A stretch of 64,000 bases of DNA from Reticulitermes speratus (GCA_021186555.1 JAJKFL010000042.1:46365480-46429479); one strand, 5' to 3'; positions 47,421-59,600 are shown, numbered from the stretch's first letter. The notes: generated from the letters alone by a model not told the origin. Program-made: numbers and translations.

Positions 47421-47812
47421 CGTCATGGCCAGATTTTAAGTCGTGTGTCCACTGCAGTCATGGCCAGATCTGAAGTCGTGTGTCCACTGCAGTCATGGCC
47501 AGATCTGAAGTCGTGTGTCCACTGCAGTCATGGCCAGATCTGAAGTCGTGTGTCCACTGCAGTCATGGCCAGATCTGAAGTCGTGTGTCCACTGCAGTCA
47601 TGGCCAGATCTGAAGTCGTGTGTCCACTGCAGTCATGGCCAGATGTGAAGTCGTGTGTCCACTGCAGTCATGGCCAGATCTGAAGTCGTGTGTCCACTGC
47701 AGTCATGGCCAGATCTGAAGTCGTGTGTCCACTGCAGTCATGGCCAGATCTGAAGTCGTGTGTCCACTGCAGTCATGGCCAGATCTTAAGTCGTGTGTCC
47801 ACTGCAGTCACG
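47421..47812. repeat. 35-bp minisatellite, about 11 copies
   Basis: The unit is CAGTCATGGCCAGATCTGAA followed by GTCGTGTGTCCACTG. Interior copies are almost identical (one GATGTG variant). The first and last units diverge, as expected when an array homogenises from its centre. Confidence 0.95.
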
Positions 47813-47879
47813 GTTGCCATGAGGCGTCCTCTCTGATGAGAGAGCAAAATGAGATATTAAGCTCGACTCAACAGTCCGT

Positions 47880-47990
47880 TTAAATTATTATATATAAACA
47901 ATCAGTTCGTACCGCACAGTAAACAACAGCAGTTGCCACCATAAAGACCAGTCAGTTAATGCTGTACTGAGAAAGGCTCGCTTCTTGCTG
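47880..47990 (-). repeat. Fragment of the TTAA MITE / 114-bp unit, reversed
   Basis: On the minus strand AGTACAGCATTAACTGACTG, GTCTTTATGGTGGCAACTGC, GTTTACTGTGCGGTACGAAC and TGATTGTTTATATATAATAA follow the unit and then the 3' region of the element at 34407. One diverged unit, with ends not clear. Confidence 0.6.
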
Positions 47991-48050
47991 CAAATTCAGT
48001 AAGAAACAAAAACATTCTCTGTGGAAAAGAATTAGTTATGTTAGATTTTT

Positions 48051-48250
48051 TTGGAAGGGCCCCGCAGCAGATGTTACGGAAGCACCGTAGCCTTGAAGGA
48101 TTGTTGTGCAACACTTCTGATGAAAATGATTAGTTTTTTTTCCTTGTAATGGAGCACCGGTGGAATGAAACTGACAGGGGAAAACCGAAGTACTTGGGGA
48201 AAAACCTGTCTCAGTGCCACTTTGTCCACCACAAATCCCTCATGGACTGA
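48051..48250 (-). repeat. SINE-E, head lost
   Basis: Shares with 54075 the blocks AGGGCCCCGCAGCAGA, CACCGTAGCCTTGAAGGATT, AATGGAGCACCGGTGGAATG, AACCGAAGTACTTGGGGAAA and CAGTGCCACTTTGTCCACCA (plus-strand text). The tRNA-like part at the right end is missing. Confidence 0.8.
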
Positions 48251-48329
48251 CTATTTTAGTGTTAAATCAAATTGTATATACAGTTAGCCTTAAGCTTTAA
48301 ATGTTCTAACATTTTATATGTTTGGTAAT

Positions 48330-48565
48330 ATCTATAGCCTCGCTTACTATGATCGTGGGTTCGAATCCCGCCGGGGACATGGATGTCTGTCTCTTGTGAG
48401 TGTTGTGTGTTTTCATGTAGAGGTCTCTGCGACGAGCTGGTCACTCGTCCAGAGGAGTCCTACCGAGTGTGGTGTGTCTAAAAAGTGTGTGATCGTGAAG
48501 CCTCGAAAAATGAGGCGGCCTAGGCCCCCAAGGGGCTGTCGAGCTATTGAAAAAAAATCTATAGC
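48330..48565 (+). repeat. SINE-A, 5'-truncated, 9-bp target-site duplication
   Basis: ATCTATAGC at 48330-48338 and 48557-48565 flanks a copy that starts inside the head (CTCGCTTACTATGATCGTGG) and then runs through the complete body to GGGGCTGTCGAGCTATTGA and an A7 tail. The truncation within the tRNA-like part removes box A. Confidence 0.88.
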
Positions 48566-49554
48566 ACGTATTTTTAGCTGACGACGGCAAAAAAAGAAGA
48601 ATTCGACAGCCTTAAATGAAAGAATTCTAGAGAGATTGCCTTATGTTCGCGCATTATAGAGGACACGCGAAGAAGGTAACTGCACACGAGCTTTGATTGC
48701 TGAATTTAAGAAAGATCTTCAAAGTCTCCCTCCGTATCCTAATAAACAGCTTCGTACACCTGTAAATACAGCGTGTATCATCATTTCATTACGACTGTTC
48801 TTTGCACTAATTGCATCATTCAAACACCAACTAGCATTGCTCCAAATTTCCATATCTCCGCCAAGAACAGAGAGTCTTACATCCTTCAGATTATATTTCT
48901 GACTGGTACTGACTCCAGAAATAACATTCTGAAGGTGAGACATCAATTCTTAAATCACCCTGTATATAGTCCACATGATTTAACTGAACTTAGACATGAA
49001 CAATGGTGTTATTAATAAGAAATTAAAAGAATCTGTCTATCTCTGCTGTTTGCCAATATTTCGTCTGCTGACTACAATGGGTGACAAAGGACTGTCTTCA
49101 CTGTAGCTGACGTCTACTACACTTGATGAATGACAGCGTAATAAGCTGCATTATAGATCGCTAGTGTCCCCATCTGTTAGCTGTTTCATGAACAAGCCAT
49201 ATTTCCCACGGACTGTCTCTGCTTATTATACAGAATAATACAGATGAATTCGATTATATTTTGACTTGTTTATGCCAGCTAGCTGAACTTGAACAAACAC
49301 ACGACATTCCACACACATCTCTTAGCGGAACTACAGCAACTGCTTCCTTTACTTTATCCCAGTTTTGTAAAAGACTTAATATGTGTACAGTTCCGATATA
49401 AGTTAAATTTATCGGCTGTGACCTCAAAGTTCACACCATCGTAAATGTTTGTAATTTTTCACTTAAAAATAATACTTCATACATAACTCGTACTGACGTT
49501 TATAATCTATCCGGCAATCAAAGTTCACTTCCCTAAATAATATGATTCTTTAGT
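48566..49554. other. Unique sequence
   Basis: Overlapping frames on both strands around 48693-49015 lack a domain. No repeat recognised. Confidence 0.35.
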
Positions 49555-50385
49555 TATTAACATTAAACATATAGGTACAGAAGGTCTATTACCATGAAAC
49601 CTACACTTACAGAAGGTCTATTATTACGAAACCTACACTTACAGAAGGTCTATTGCCATTAAACATATAGCTACATAAGGTCTATTACCATTAAACATAT
49701 AGCTACAGAAGGTATATTACCATGAAACCTACACTTACAGAAGGTCTATTATTACGAAACCTACACTTACAGAAGGTCTATTGCCATTAAACATATAGCT
49801 ACATAAGGTCTATTACCATTAAACATATAGCTACAGAAGGTATATTACCATGAAACCTACACTTACAGAAGGTCTATTATTACGAAACCTACACTTACAG
49901 AAGGTCTATTGCCATTAAACATATAGCTACATAAGGTCTATTACCATTAAACATATAGCTACAGAAGGTATATTACCATGAAACCTACACTTACAGAAGG
50001 TCTATTACCAATTAAAACATATAAGCTACATAAGGTCTATTACCATTAAACATATAGCTACAGAAGGTTATTACCATGAAACCTACACTTACAGAAGGTC
50101 TATTACCATTAAAACATACATTTACAGAAGGTCTATTACCATGAAACCTACACTATATAAGGTCTATTACCATTAAACTATAGCTACATAAGTTCTATTA
50201 CTATTAAACTACTAGTAAGCCTACATAGAAGGTCTATTACCTTTATGAAATCCTACTACTTATACAGAAGTGCCATTATTACCATGAAACCTACATTTGC
50301 AAAAGGCCTGTTACCATGAAACCTTCACTTACAGAAGGTTTGTTACCATTGAACGTATAGCTACAGAAGGTTCATTACCATAAAC
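49555..50385. repeat. 32-bp minisatellite organised in 128-bp blocks
   Basis: Basic units ATTACCATGAAACCTACACT-TACAGAAGGTCT and ATTACCATTAAACATATAGC-TACATAAGGTCT alternate. GGTATATTACCATGAAACCT recurs at 49711, 49839 and 49967, exactly 128 bp apart, showing a four-unit higher-order repeat. From about 50020 onward the order decays and many single-base insertions appear (50185-50290). Confidence 0.92.
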
Positions 50386-51753
50386 CACTTCAAATACGTG
50401 GCGCTAGTGATGCAGCTATTTGCGCATCCGCCATCTTGTTATTACATGTTGTGGGAATTAAAAATTAAGGATTTGAAATATGCTCCTAAAACACAACTTT
50501 CAAACGCTTGAAGCACGGACACACAGGCAAGATGGAGCTCCACCGTCGGCCAAAATTCTTCCTATTATGTGAGAAAAACGAGTTAAATGTGACTGAAGTA
50601 AAACACAGTGCAATTGGCGTAATGACAATGCTTCAGATTGTTAGATCAAGAAGAATAAGATGACAGTGCATGTAGCATGTATTGGAGAGGTACTAAATGA
50701 ACATGAAATCTGAGCCGAAGAACCATAAAGAAGAAGAAGACTTGCAAGATCTTGAAGACATGGAGAAACAATAGTGAAATTTGGACCAGACAACAACAAA
50801 TATGCGGCTTCTACCAAAGGAGGGGAATAATATCTCGACTAGTTGAACAACAGTCAGATTTTCAAGCAGGAATTTCTTTGACAATAAGGCGCTACCTCCA
50901 TCTTCATGATAGATCCTGAAGAAGGAGGCAACATATTCCTCAGAAACTTCGATAGCTATCAACCACACTACAGTGTCTAACGTTCCAGAAGAGCGTCATC
51001 CGAGTAAAGACGGCCACTTCCTCGTAGCACACAAGATGCCGCCTACAGTGACTCCGATATATGAGTCTAATAATGATAATGACGACCTCTGCGCATGACT
51101 GTAATACCATCAACCAATAAGCGTCCGCCATTATCACTAATTATGATCATGTATAGGCAATTCTTCAACCCGTAGGGCGCTGTTAATTACAGGTCACCGC
51201 AAACAGGTGTTTCTGTTCTAATTAAATGGCGTCAGGTCACTGTTCAGCAAAGCGGCCAGTTGGCTTTGTCTGCTCTATGCACAGGCGTGTAAACTACAGG
51301 CTCTGTTTATGCAGAGAACAGCAACTAGCAACATTGGCAAAATTTGATTACGCCTTTTGCCTATATATTATTATTTATTATTATTAATTATTATTATTAT
51401 TATTATTATTTGTCTCTCGTCACAGGCCTGTTCTCCGTATGTCCACCAACGGTGATCCCACCGCTCAACTTCAAGTTTCAGACTGCAGTTCTTTCCGTAT
51501 TATGTCTGATGTCCCAAGTACAGCTGTCTTTTGTAGTGAATCTGTTGAATGTTTTACTGCTGTGGCTTACAAATTTTTCTTTAAACCTTTTGTTACTATT
51601 CCAGTGGCTCCAATTATTACCGGTACAATCACACATTTCGTGTTCCACATTCGTTGTATTTTAGTTTTATTATTATTATTATTATTATATATTATTAATA
51701 CCTGTTTTTCGGTTTTGCGTCATAACATGTCCTACTGAAATATTTAAATATGC
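50386..51753. other. Unique sequence with solo stem-loop motif and (TTA)n tracts
   Basis: CCTGAAGAAGGAGGCAACAT, ATTCCTCAGAAACTTCG at about 50916-50952 belongs to the stem-loop theme. (ATT)n runs lie at about 51366-51410 and 51664-51690. Two frames of about 100 codons (51344 and 51439) overlap the triplet tracts and show no domain. Confidence 0.4.
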
Positions 51754-52080
51754 TTTTGTTTGTTTCGCGCGCGGTGGCGCAGTTGGTTGAGGCACTACGC
51801 TACAAACCGGAACGTCGCGGGTTCGATTCCCGATGGTGTCATTGGGATTTTTCCTTGACATAATCGTTTCGGTCGCACTATAGCCCTGGGGTCGACTCAG
51901 CCTCTAACAGAAATGAGTACCAGGAATCTTTCCTGGGGAGGTAAAGGCGGCCGGTGCGTAGGGCTGACAACCTTACCACCTTCATGTGCCGATTGTCTAG
52001 AAATCTAGGAGCCTCAACCTCCTGGAACCCTAAGGGACTGTCCAGGCCTGTAATGGCACTGCTTTGGTTTTGTTTGTTTC
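51754..52080 (+). repeat. SINE-D, full length with 13-bp target-site duplication
   Basis: TTTTGTTTGTTTC at 51754-51766 recurs at 52068-52080. The head is GCGCGCGGTGGCGCAGTTGG, TTGAGGCACTACGCTACAAA with box B GGGTTCGATTCCCG. Body CCCTGGGGTCGACTCAGCCT, AGAAATGAGTACCAGGAATC, GGTAAAGGCGGCCGGTGCGT. 3' end CTGTCCAGGCCTGTAATGG. Confidence 0.95.
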
Positions 52081-52118
52081 ATATGTGTCCCCTTTACTGT
52101 CCTTAGTTACTTGTGTTT

Positions 52119-52868
52119 GTATATTGTGCTGTATTGTTCTGGGCCACTTGGCTGTTGACTGTATATTGTGCTGTATTGTTCTGGGCCACTTGGCTGTTGA
52201 CTGTATATTGTGCTGTATTGTTCTGGGCCACTTGGCTGTTGACTGTATATTGTGCTTATTGTTCTGGGCCACTTGGCTGTTGACTGTATATTGTGCTGTA
52301 TTGTTCTGGGCCACTTGGCTGTTGACTGTATATTGTGCTTATTGTTCTGGGCCACTTGGCTGTTGACTGTATATTGTGCTGTATTGTTCTGGGCCACTTG
52401 GCTGTTGACTGTATATTGTGCTTATTGTTCTGGGCCACTTGGCTGTTGACTGTATATTGTGCTGTATTGTTCTGGGCCACTTGGCTGTTGACTGTATATT
52501 GTGCTGTATTGTTCTGGGCCACTTGGCTGTTGACTGTATATTGTGCTGTATTGTTCTGGGCCACTTGGCTGTTGACTGTATATTGTGCTGTATTGTTCTG
52601 GGCCACTTGGCTGTTGACTGTATATTGTGCTGTATTGTTCTGGGCCACTTGGCTGTTGACTGTATATTGTGCTTATTGTTCTGGGCCACTTGGCTGTTGA
52701 CTGTATATTGTGCTGTATTGTTCTGGGCCACTTGGCTGTTGACTGTATATTGTGCTTATTGTTCTGGGCCACTTGGCTGTTGACTATATATTGTGCTTAT
52801 TGTTCTGGGCCACTTGGCTGTTGACTGTATATTGTGCTGTATTGTTCTGGGCCACTTGGCTGTTGACT
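52119..52868. repeat. 41/42-bp minisatellite, about 18 copies
   Basis: The unit is ATTGTTCTGGGCCACTTGGC, TGTTGACTGTATATTGTGCT, GT. A 41-bp form lacks one G (GTGCTTATTG). The two forms alternate in short runs. The frames of up to 130 codons on both strands come from the repeat. The array begins shortly after the SINE-D duplication. Confidence 0.95.
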
Positions 52869-52958
52869 CAGCCCGTTAAAAACCAATAAAGGATTTTAAC
52901 TGAATTATTATTGTTGTAGCTGTGTTATCACTGTTACTGTTCTTGGTGCTGCGAGCCC

Positions 52959-53205
52959 AGCCGGGGTAGCTCAGTCGGTATATCGAATCCCGGCACGGAC
53001 AGGATATTTTTTCTCTTCTCTAAAATGTCGATAAGGACTCAGGATTACTTCCTGCTTCCCAGTCAACGGAGACCGGGGTCTCGTTTCCCGGAGTTAAAGC
53101 GGGAGGCGCGAAGCTGATCACTTACATCCATCTACTGCCGAGGTTAAGAATGAGTGGAGCTATACATCCAATTACCCAACACGCCTTCACGGCCAGAACA
53201 GGGAT
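52959..53205 (+). repeat. SINE-B, head shortened by internal deletion
   Basis: GGGGTAGCTCAGTCGGTATA is followed directly by TCGAATCCCGG, so about 35 bp between box A and box B are gone. The divergent body follows (CAACGGAGACCGGGGTCTCG, GGAGTTAAAGCGGGAGGCGC, GCCGAGGTTAAGAATGAGTG). An (ATC)n tract lies just after, at 53220-53250. Confidence 0.8.
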
Positions 53206-53380
53206 AAATTTACGTGGACTATCATCATCATCATCATCACATCATCGTCGTCACCGTCATTATCATCATAATCATGAAACTACACCACGTTTTAACTTTC
53301 ACCATATCTCGTTATCTTTATGAATTTATAGCCTACCGAGCAAGTTAAAGTAGCAGTAAAGCTCTAGACTTGTATTCGGG

Positions 53381-53903
53381 GTACGTCCAGTTCGACAACA
53401 GGCCGGTATGTCCAGTTCGACAACAGGCCGGTATGTCCAGTTCGACAACAGGCCGGTATGTCCAGTTCGACAACAGGCCGGTATGTCCAGTTCGACAACA
53501 GGCCGGTATGTCCAGTTCGACAACAGGCCGGTATGTCCAGTTCGACAACAGGCCGGTATTTCCAGTTCGACAACAGGCCGGTATGTCCATTCGACAACAG
53601 GCCGGTATGTCCAGTTCGACAACAGGCCGGTATGTCCAGTTCGACAACAGGCCGGTATGTCCAGTTCGACAACAGGCCGGTATGTCCAGTTCGACAACAG
53701 GCCGGTATGTCCAGTTCGACAACAGGCCGGTATGTCCATTTCGACAACAGGACGTATGTCCAGTTCGACAACAGGACGGTATGTCCAGTTCGACAACAGG
53801 ACGGTATGTCCAGTTCGACAACAGGACGGTATGTCCAGTTCGACAACAGACCGGTATGTCCAGTTCGACAACAGACCGGTATGTCCAGTTCGACAACAGG
53901 CCG
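53381..53903. repeat. 25-bp minisatellite, about 21 copies
   Basis: The unit is TGTCCAGTTCGACAACAGGC followed by CGGTA. Variants GGAC and AGACC cluster in the right third, so the array is regionally structured. Since 25 is 3x8+1 and no frame has a stop, all frames on both strands remain open (up to 204 codons). These are not genes. Confidence 0.95.
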
Positions 53904-54074
53904 ATTGATATTCTAACAAGACTGAGGTTTTGCGTTGTTTTCCAAACGCACTCCAGGCAAATTCCGGGATATAAATGTCATTAGTTCACCACCGGTTACT
54001 TGCAAATCCTCTTCTAATCCATCAACCACCAATTATCTTACCATCCGACAGTCCAAAGCCTGAATATTTTTTGT
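53904..54074. other. Unique sequence
   Basis: Nothing recognised. Confidence 0.35.
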
Positions 54075-54335
54075 GGTGAAGGGCCCCGCAGCAGAAGCTA
54101 CGGACGCACCGCAGCCTTGAAGGCTTACTGTGCAAGTGTGTGATGAAGATGATTGGGTTTTTTTTTTCATTTTTCCGTGTAATGGAGCACCGGTGGAATG
54201 AAATTGACAGGAAAAAAACCGAAGTACTCGGGAAAAACCTTTCCCAGTGCCAATTTGTCCATAGACTAACCCGGGATCGAACCCGGTGACAGACCGAATT
54301 ACCGACCGTGTCACGACGAGGTCCAGCAGACTTTC
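54075..54335 (-). repeat. SINE-E, near full length
   Basis: On the minus strand: head GACACGGTCGGTAATTCGGT, CTGTCACCGGGTTCGATCCC, then GGTTAGTCTATGGACAAATT, GGCACTGGGAAAGGTTTTTC, CGAGTACTTCGG, CATTCCACCGGTGCTCCATT, and the 3' part with CTTCAAGGCTGCGGTGCGTC and CTGCTGCGGGGCCC. This copy defines the tRNA-like origin of SINE-E. Confidence 0.85.
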
Positions 54336-54506
54336 CTGCCCAGCCCACACACTTCATGACAACTTACCCTCTAGTACCAGAATGGTCACCCACTATGCGG
54401 TTAGACTCACCACTACATCAGAAATATACACCGCAGTGAAATAATTACGTGTCAATAACAATCAGTGCAGCCCTCTAGGATTGCTATAAAGAATATCGTA
54501 GTCTGT

Positions 54507-54592
54507 GTAGAGATTTCCCGACGTTTCGGATAAACCTGCTACATCAATCTTCTTTAGAGGCAGCGCGATCCTCGGAAACGTCAGGAAAATAT
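54507..54592. repeat. Small fold-back with CGACGTTTCGG motif
   Basis: GTGTAGAGATTTCCCGACGT, TTC at the left is an inverted relative of GAAACGTCAGGAAAATATCT, ACAC at the right. The inside minus strand carries AAGAAGATTGATG...ATCCGAAACGTC. It has a similar plan to F1-F4, with other sequence. Confidence 0.6.
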
Positions 54593-55422
54593 CTACACGG
54601 CGTTTAATTTCAGAAGATAGTACCCCTTAGGGTACAGCAGCGTATCCCCACTCCCCGCTCCGCAATATATAGACACACCCTTAGTCTTACATGAGGACCC
54701 TCAGTCATAAAGACTAAGTACAAATATCTACTATTTTTCCCATCCGAAATAAATTATTAAATTTTTTTTCTCCTTTCTTCCTTTATTTTTCTCGCCATCT
54801 TCACATCTTCGTGCTATTAAGTACACTAGAACAAAGCGAGGTACAATTAAATTATCGGTTTTCGTATCAGCTAGCATCCCCTTTCTCTTCAGTGCCTATT
54901 CTCTTATACGCGTCATGGCGGGAAGCTCTTTGATATATTATTCTTATTTTTTTGCCTTTCTTTTGTTATCTATGGGAATAAAAAAATGCGAGAGAGTGAA
55001 AATAAATCTACGGAGTCACATCCTTCTGACGTCATAATTCTAAATGATGCATTCTGTGATCAGTATATCACACTGAACTGCGCTGTTCACAAAGTCGAAA
55101 GCCCGTTTAGAAAGTTAGCAAATGACTTGAAGTTCTCACCGCGGTGACGCTAACAAGTTGAGTCTTTTATGACGTGACGCCGTGTATTCTGGTATTAACT
55201 GTGTTACCGCCGTTTCAGAGGAAACTGCTGCCTGCTTTATGTTGTAAATTTAAAACATTTAAAATTACCCGTTCCAGGTAAATGTTCCCAGTTTACAACA
55301 CTGTAATTTTATGATTATCAACTTCGTAATTTTAGAATTTCAATATTTTAATCGTTTTAAGAAGGAAGACACAGTATCCAGATTAGCTGTTGGCCTTTTA
55401 CTGCTTTGTTCTGAATAACTCC
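54593..55422. other. Unique sequence
   Basis: No gene or repeat recognised apart from CCGTTTCAGAGGAAACTG at about 55215. Confidence 0.35.
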
Positions 55423-55462
55423 CTGATGATGGCACACCGTTGCCGAAACATGTAGGAGTTTT
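55423..55462 (+). other. CTGATGA...GAAAC stem-loop motif (hammerhead-like)
   Basis: CTGATGA (55423-55429), one extra T, GGCA (55431-55434), loop CACCGT, TGCC (55441-55444), GAAACATGTAGGAGTTTTAT. The 4-bp stem is perfect. The 3' context is the same as that of the minus-strand motif at 8271, so the two are copies of one dispersed sequence. Confidence 0.5.
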
Positions 55463-55486
55463 ATAATTACTTCTGCACTACACTAT

Positions 55487-56032
55487 GGGCCGGGAGAGCG
55501 TAGTCGGTATAGCGACTCGCTACGGGCTGGACGGTCCGGGGATCGAATCCCTGCCTATCCCAGTGGCCGTGCAATCTAAGGAGTGGGTCTTCTGCCGCTC
55601 GCTTACTAGGATTGTAGGTTCGAATCCCAACGGGGGCATGGATGTTTGTGTTGTGTTTGTTGTAAGGACGGTAATATGGAACGTAAAGTGACATGAAGGA
55701 CGAAAGGATTTAAACAGTACAAAAATGGATCAAAGGGGAAAAAACACAGGACAGGCAATAAAAAATCCCACCGGGGGCATGGATGTCTGTCTTTAAAAAA
55801 AAAATCCCGGTGGGGGCGAGATTTTTCGCAGCCGTCCAGACCGGCCCTGGGGCCCACCCAGCCTCCTATAAAATGGGTACTGGGTCTCTTTCACGGGGTA
55901 AAGCAGCCGGGGCGTGGAGTTGACCACCCAGCCCCATCTAGTGCCGAGGTTAAAGGAAGAGTAGAGCTATACCTCTATTCCCCCTCTGGGCCTTCATGGC
56001 CTGTTCTAGGGAGACCTTTACCTTTACCTTTT
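55487..56032 (+). repeat. SINE-B interrupted by a nested SINE-A
   Basis: GGGCCGGGAGAGCGTAGTCG, GTATAGCGACTCGCTACGGG, GGGGATCGAATCCC stops at about 55551. The SINE-B resumes at 55805 with TCCCGGTGGGGGCGAGATTT and continues through the usual body to CCTTTACCTTTACC. The break lies exactly in box B. Confidence 0.9.
55555..55804 (+). repeat. Composite SINE-A with extra insert, nested in SINE-B
   Basis: The head TATCCCAGTGGCCGTGCAAT, GGTTCGAATCCCAACGGGGG is followed by the same insert as at 37065-37175 (TTGTAAGGACGGTAATATGG, AACGTAAAGTGACATGAAGG, CAGGACAGGCAATAAAAAA). The SINE-A sequence then restarts at box B (TCCCACCGGGGGCATGGATG, TCTGTCTT) and ends in A10. The repeated box B to ATGGATGT segment on both sides of the insert looks like a duplication made when the insert entered SINE-A. 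Confidence 0.85.
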
Positions 56033-56640
56033 CTTTTGCACGTACTTTATTACGTGCGTACGTCGGTTGATGTATTAATTAACTAAGGCCAGGTTTTCAC
56101 AGCGCACACTGCCTGCTGCAGTTACGAAAGTACTGAAGTTGTAACACGCAGTCCAGAGCGTCGGGCGGGCCCACAGAACACTACAAATTAGAGTCTTGTG
56201 CACAAAATAAAGTGTCTCACACCGAACATAATCACGCCCTTTAGCAAGAGGGTAATAAAAAAATATTTACCGCTATGCCGTTCATTGCTTGGCATGGTGG
56301 ACTGGTGGGAGTAGGGCCTGCTATGTTGCGGGAGTTTGTTGCGTCTGGGATGGGGTGTAAATTTTTAAATAATGAATAGCCATGCCCAGGCCGTGTTCGT
56401 GTTGCTCATTTTATAAATTTATTGCAAGCGGCGTCGTTGTTCTGTAGGTGAACTGAATCCATCCCTTTATACAAGGAAGAACAGTACTTCATCTAATTAC
56501 TTATGATTAGTTGGGCGATGTCACAAGGCGTAAGTAATGTTTTATATATGTTAGAGAGTAAATAAGGTACATGTCAGGGACTTATATGTAACATTTTATA
56601 AAACAAAAAGAATTACTGCAGAAGTTGCTGTCTCCTTCTC
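56033..56640. other. Unique sequence
   Basis: Nothing recognised up to the TTAA of the next element. Confidence 0.35.
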
Positions 56641-59600
56641 TTAACCCTTCAAGGCCCGCTGGTTACTATATGTACCACCAGGTTTAACATTCAGTAATTC
56701 TACGTTCTGCCCACACAGTGTATTTATGTGTTTTGTGTGGATCTCAGAACAAACAGCGATTATTTCACTGTACAGCATTAACTGACTGGTTTGTATAACT
56801 GAGACGGAGTGTGTTTACTGCGCGGTACGGACTGTATTTATGTGTTTTGTGTGGATCTCAGAAGAAACAGCGATTATTTCACTGTACAGCATTAACTGAC
56901 TGGTTTGTATAACTGAGACGGAGTGTGTTTACTGCGCGGTACGGACTGCATTTATGTGTTTTGTGTAAATCTCAGAACAAACAGCGATTATTTCACTGTA
57001 CAGCATTAACTGACTGGTTTGTATAACTGAGACGGAGTGTGTTTACTGCGCGGTACGGACTGTATTTATGTGTTTTGTGTGGATCTCAGAACAAACAGCG
57101 ATTATTTCACTGTACAGCATTAACTGACCGGTTTGTATAACTGAGACGGAGTGTGTTTACTGCGCGGTACGAACTGTATTTATGTGTTTTGTGTGGATCT
57201 CAGAACAAACAGCGATTATTTCACTGTACAGCATTAACTGACTGGTTTGTATAACTGAGACGGAGTGGTTTACTGCGCGGTACGGACTGTATTTATGTGT
57301 TTTGTGTGGATCTCAGAACAAACAGCGATTATTTCACTGTACAACATTAACTGACTGCTTTGTATAATTGAGACGGAGTGTGTTTACTGCGCGGTACGGA
57401 CTGTATTTATGTGTTTTGTGTGGATCTCAGAACAAACAGCGATTATTTCACTGTACAGCATTAACTGACTGGTTTGTATAACTGAGACGGAGTGTGTTTA
57501 CTGCGCGGTACGGACTGTATTTATGTGTTTTGTGTGGATCTCAGAACAAACAGCGATTATTTCACTGTACAGCATTAACTGACTGGTTTGTATAACTGAG
57601 ACGGAGTGTGTTTACTGCGCGGTACGGACTGTATTTATGTGTTTTGTGTGGATCTCAGAACAAACAGCGATTATTTCACTGTACAGCATTAACTGACTGG
57701 TTTGTATAACTGAGACGTAGTGTGTTTACTGCGCGGTACGGACTGTATTTATGTGTTTTGTGTGGATCTCAGAACAAACAGCGATTATTTCACTGTACAG
57801 CATTAACTGACTGGTTTGTATAACTGAGACGGAGTGTGTTTACTGCGCGGTACGGACTGTATTTATGTGTTTTGTGTGGATCTCAGAACAAACAGCGATT
57901 ATTTCACTGTACAGCATTAACTGACTGGTTTGTATAACTGAGACGGATTGTGTTTACTGCGCGGTACGGACTGTATTTATGTGTTTTGTGTAAATCTCAG
58001 AACAAACAGCGATTATTTCACTGTACAGCATTAACTGACTGGTTTGTATAACTGAGACGGAGTGTGTTTACTGCGCGGTACGGACTGTATTTATGTGTTT
58101 TGTGTAAATCTCAGAACAAACAGCGATTATTTCACTGTACAGCATTAACTGACTGGTTTGTAATAACTGAGACGGAGTGTGTTTACTGCGCGGTACGGAC
58201 TGTATTTATGTGTTTTGTGTGGATCTCAGAACAAACAGCGATTATTTCACTGTACAGCATTAACTGACTGGTTTGTATAACTGAGACGGAGTGTGTTTAC
58301 TGCGCGGTACGGACTGTATTTATGTGTTTTTGTGTGGATCTCAGAACAAACAGCGATTATTTCACTGTACAAGCATTAACTGACTGGTTTGTATAACTGA
58401 GACGGAGTGTGTTTACTGCGCGGTACGGACTGTATTTATGTGTTTTGTGTGGATCTCAGAAGAAACAGCGATTATTTCACTGTACAAGCATTAACTGACT
58501 GTTTGTATAACTGAGACGGAGTGTGTTTACTGCGGTACGGACTGTATTTATGTGTTTTGTGTGGATCTCAGAACAAACAGCGATTATTTCACTGTACAGC
58601 ATTAACTGACTGGTTTGTATAACTGAGACGGAGTGTGTTTACTGCGCGGTACGGACTGTATTTAGTGTTTTGTGTGGATCTCAGAACAAACAGCGATTAT
58701 TTCACTGTACACATTAACTGACTGGTTTGTATAACTGAGACGGAGTGTGTTTACTGCGCGGTACGGACTGTATTTATGTGTTTTGTGTGGATCTCAGAAC
58801 AAACAGCGATTATTTCACTGTACAGCATTAACTGACTGGTTTGTATAACTGAGACGGAGTGTGTTTTACTGCGCGGTACGGACTGTATTTATGTTTTGTG
58901 TGGATCTCAGAACAAACAGCGATTATTTCACTGTACAACATTAACTGACTGGTTTGTATAACTGAGACGGAGTGTGTTTACTGCGCGGTACGGACTGTAT
59001 TTATGTGTTTTGTGTGGATCTCAGAACAAACAGCGATTATTTCACTGTACAGCATTAACTGACTGGTTTGTATAACTGAGACGGAGTGTGTTTACTGCGC
59101 GGTACGGACTGTATTTATGTGTTTGTGTGAATCTCAGAACAAACAGCGATTATTTCACTGTACAGCATTAACTGACTGGTTTGTATAACTGAGACGGAGT
59201 GTGTTTACTGCGCGTACGGACTGTATTTATGTGTTTTGTGTGGATCTCAGAACAAACAGCGATTATTTCACTGTACAGCATTAACTGACTGGTTTGTATA
59301 ACTGAGACGGAGTGTGTTTACTGCGCGGTACGGACTGTATTTATGTGTTTTGTGTGGATCTCAGAACAAACAGCGATTATTTCACTGTACAGCATTAACT
59401 GACTGGTTTGTATAACTGAGACGGAGTGTGTTTACTGCGCGGTACGGACTGTATTTATGTGTTTTGTGTGGATCTCAGAACAAACAGCGATTATTTCACT
59501 GTACAGACATTAACTGACTGTTTGTATAACTGAGACGGAGTGTGTTTACTGCGCGGTACGGACTGTATTTATGTGTTTTGTGTGGATCTCAGAACAAACA

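Noticed and set aside
53326-53984. Cys-rich or Pro-rich repeat frames on both strands
   Set aside because: A product of the 25-bp unit lacking stops; all frames are open at once.
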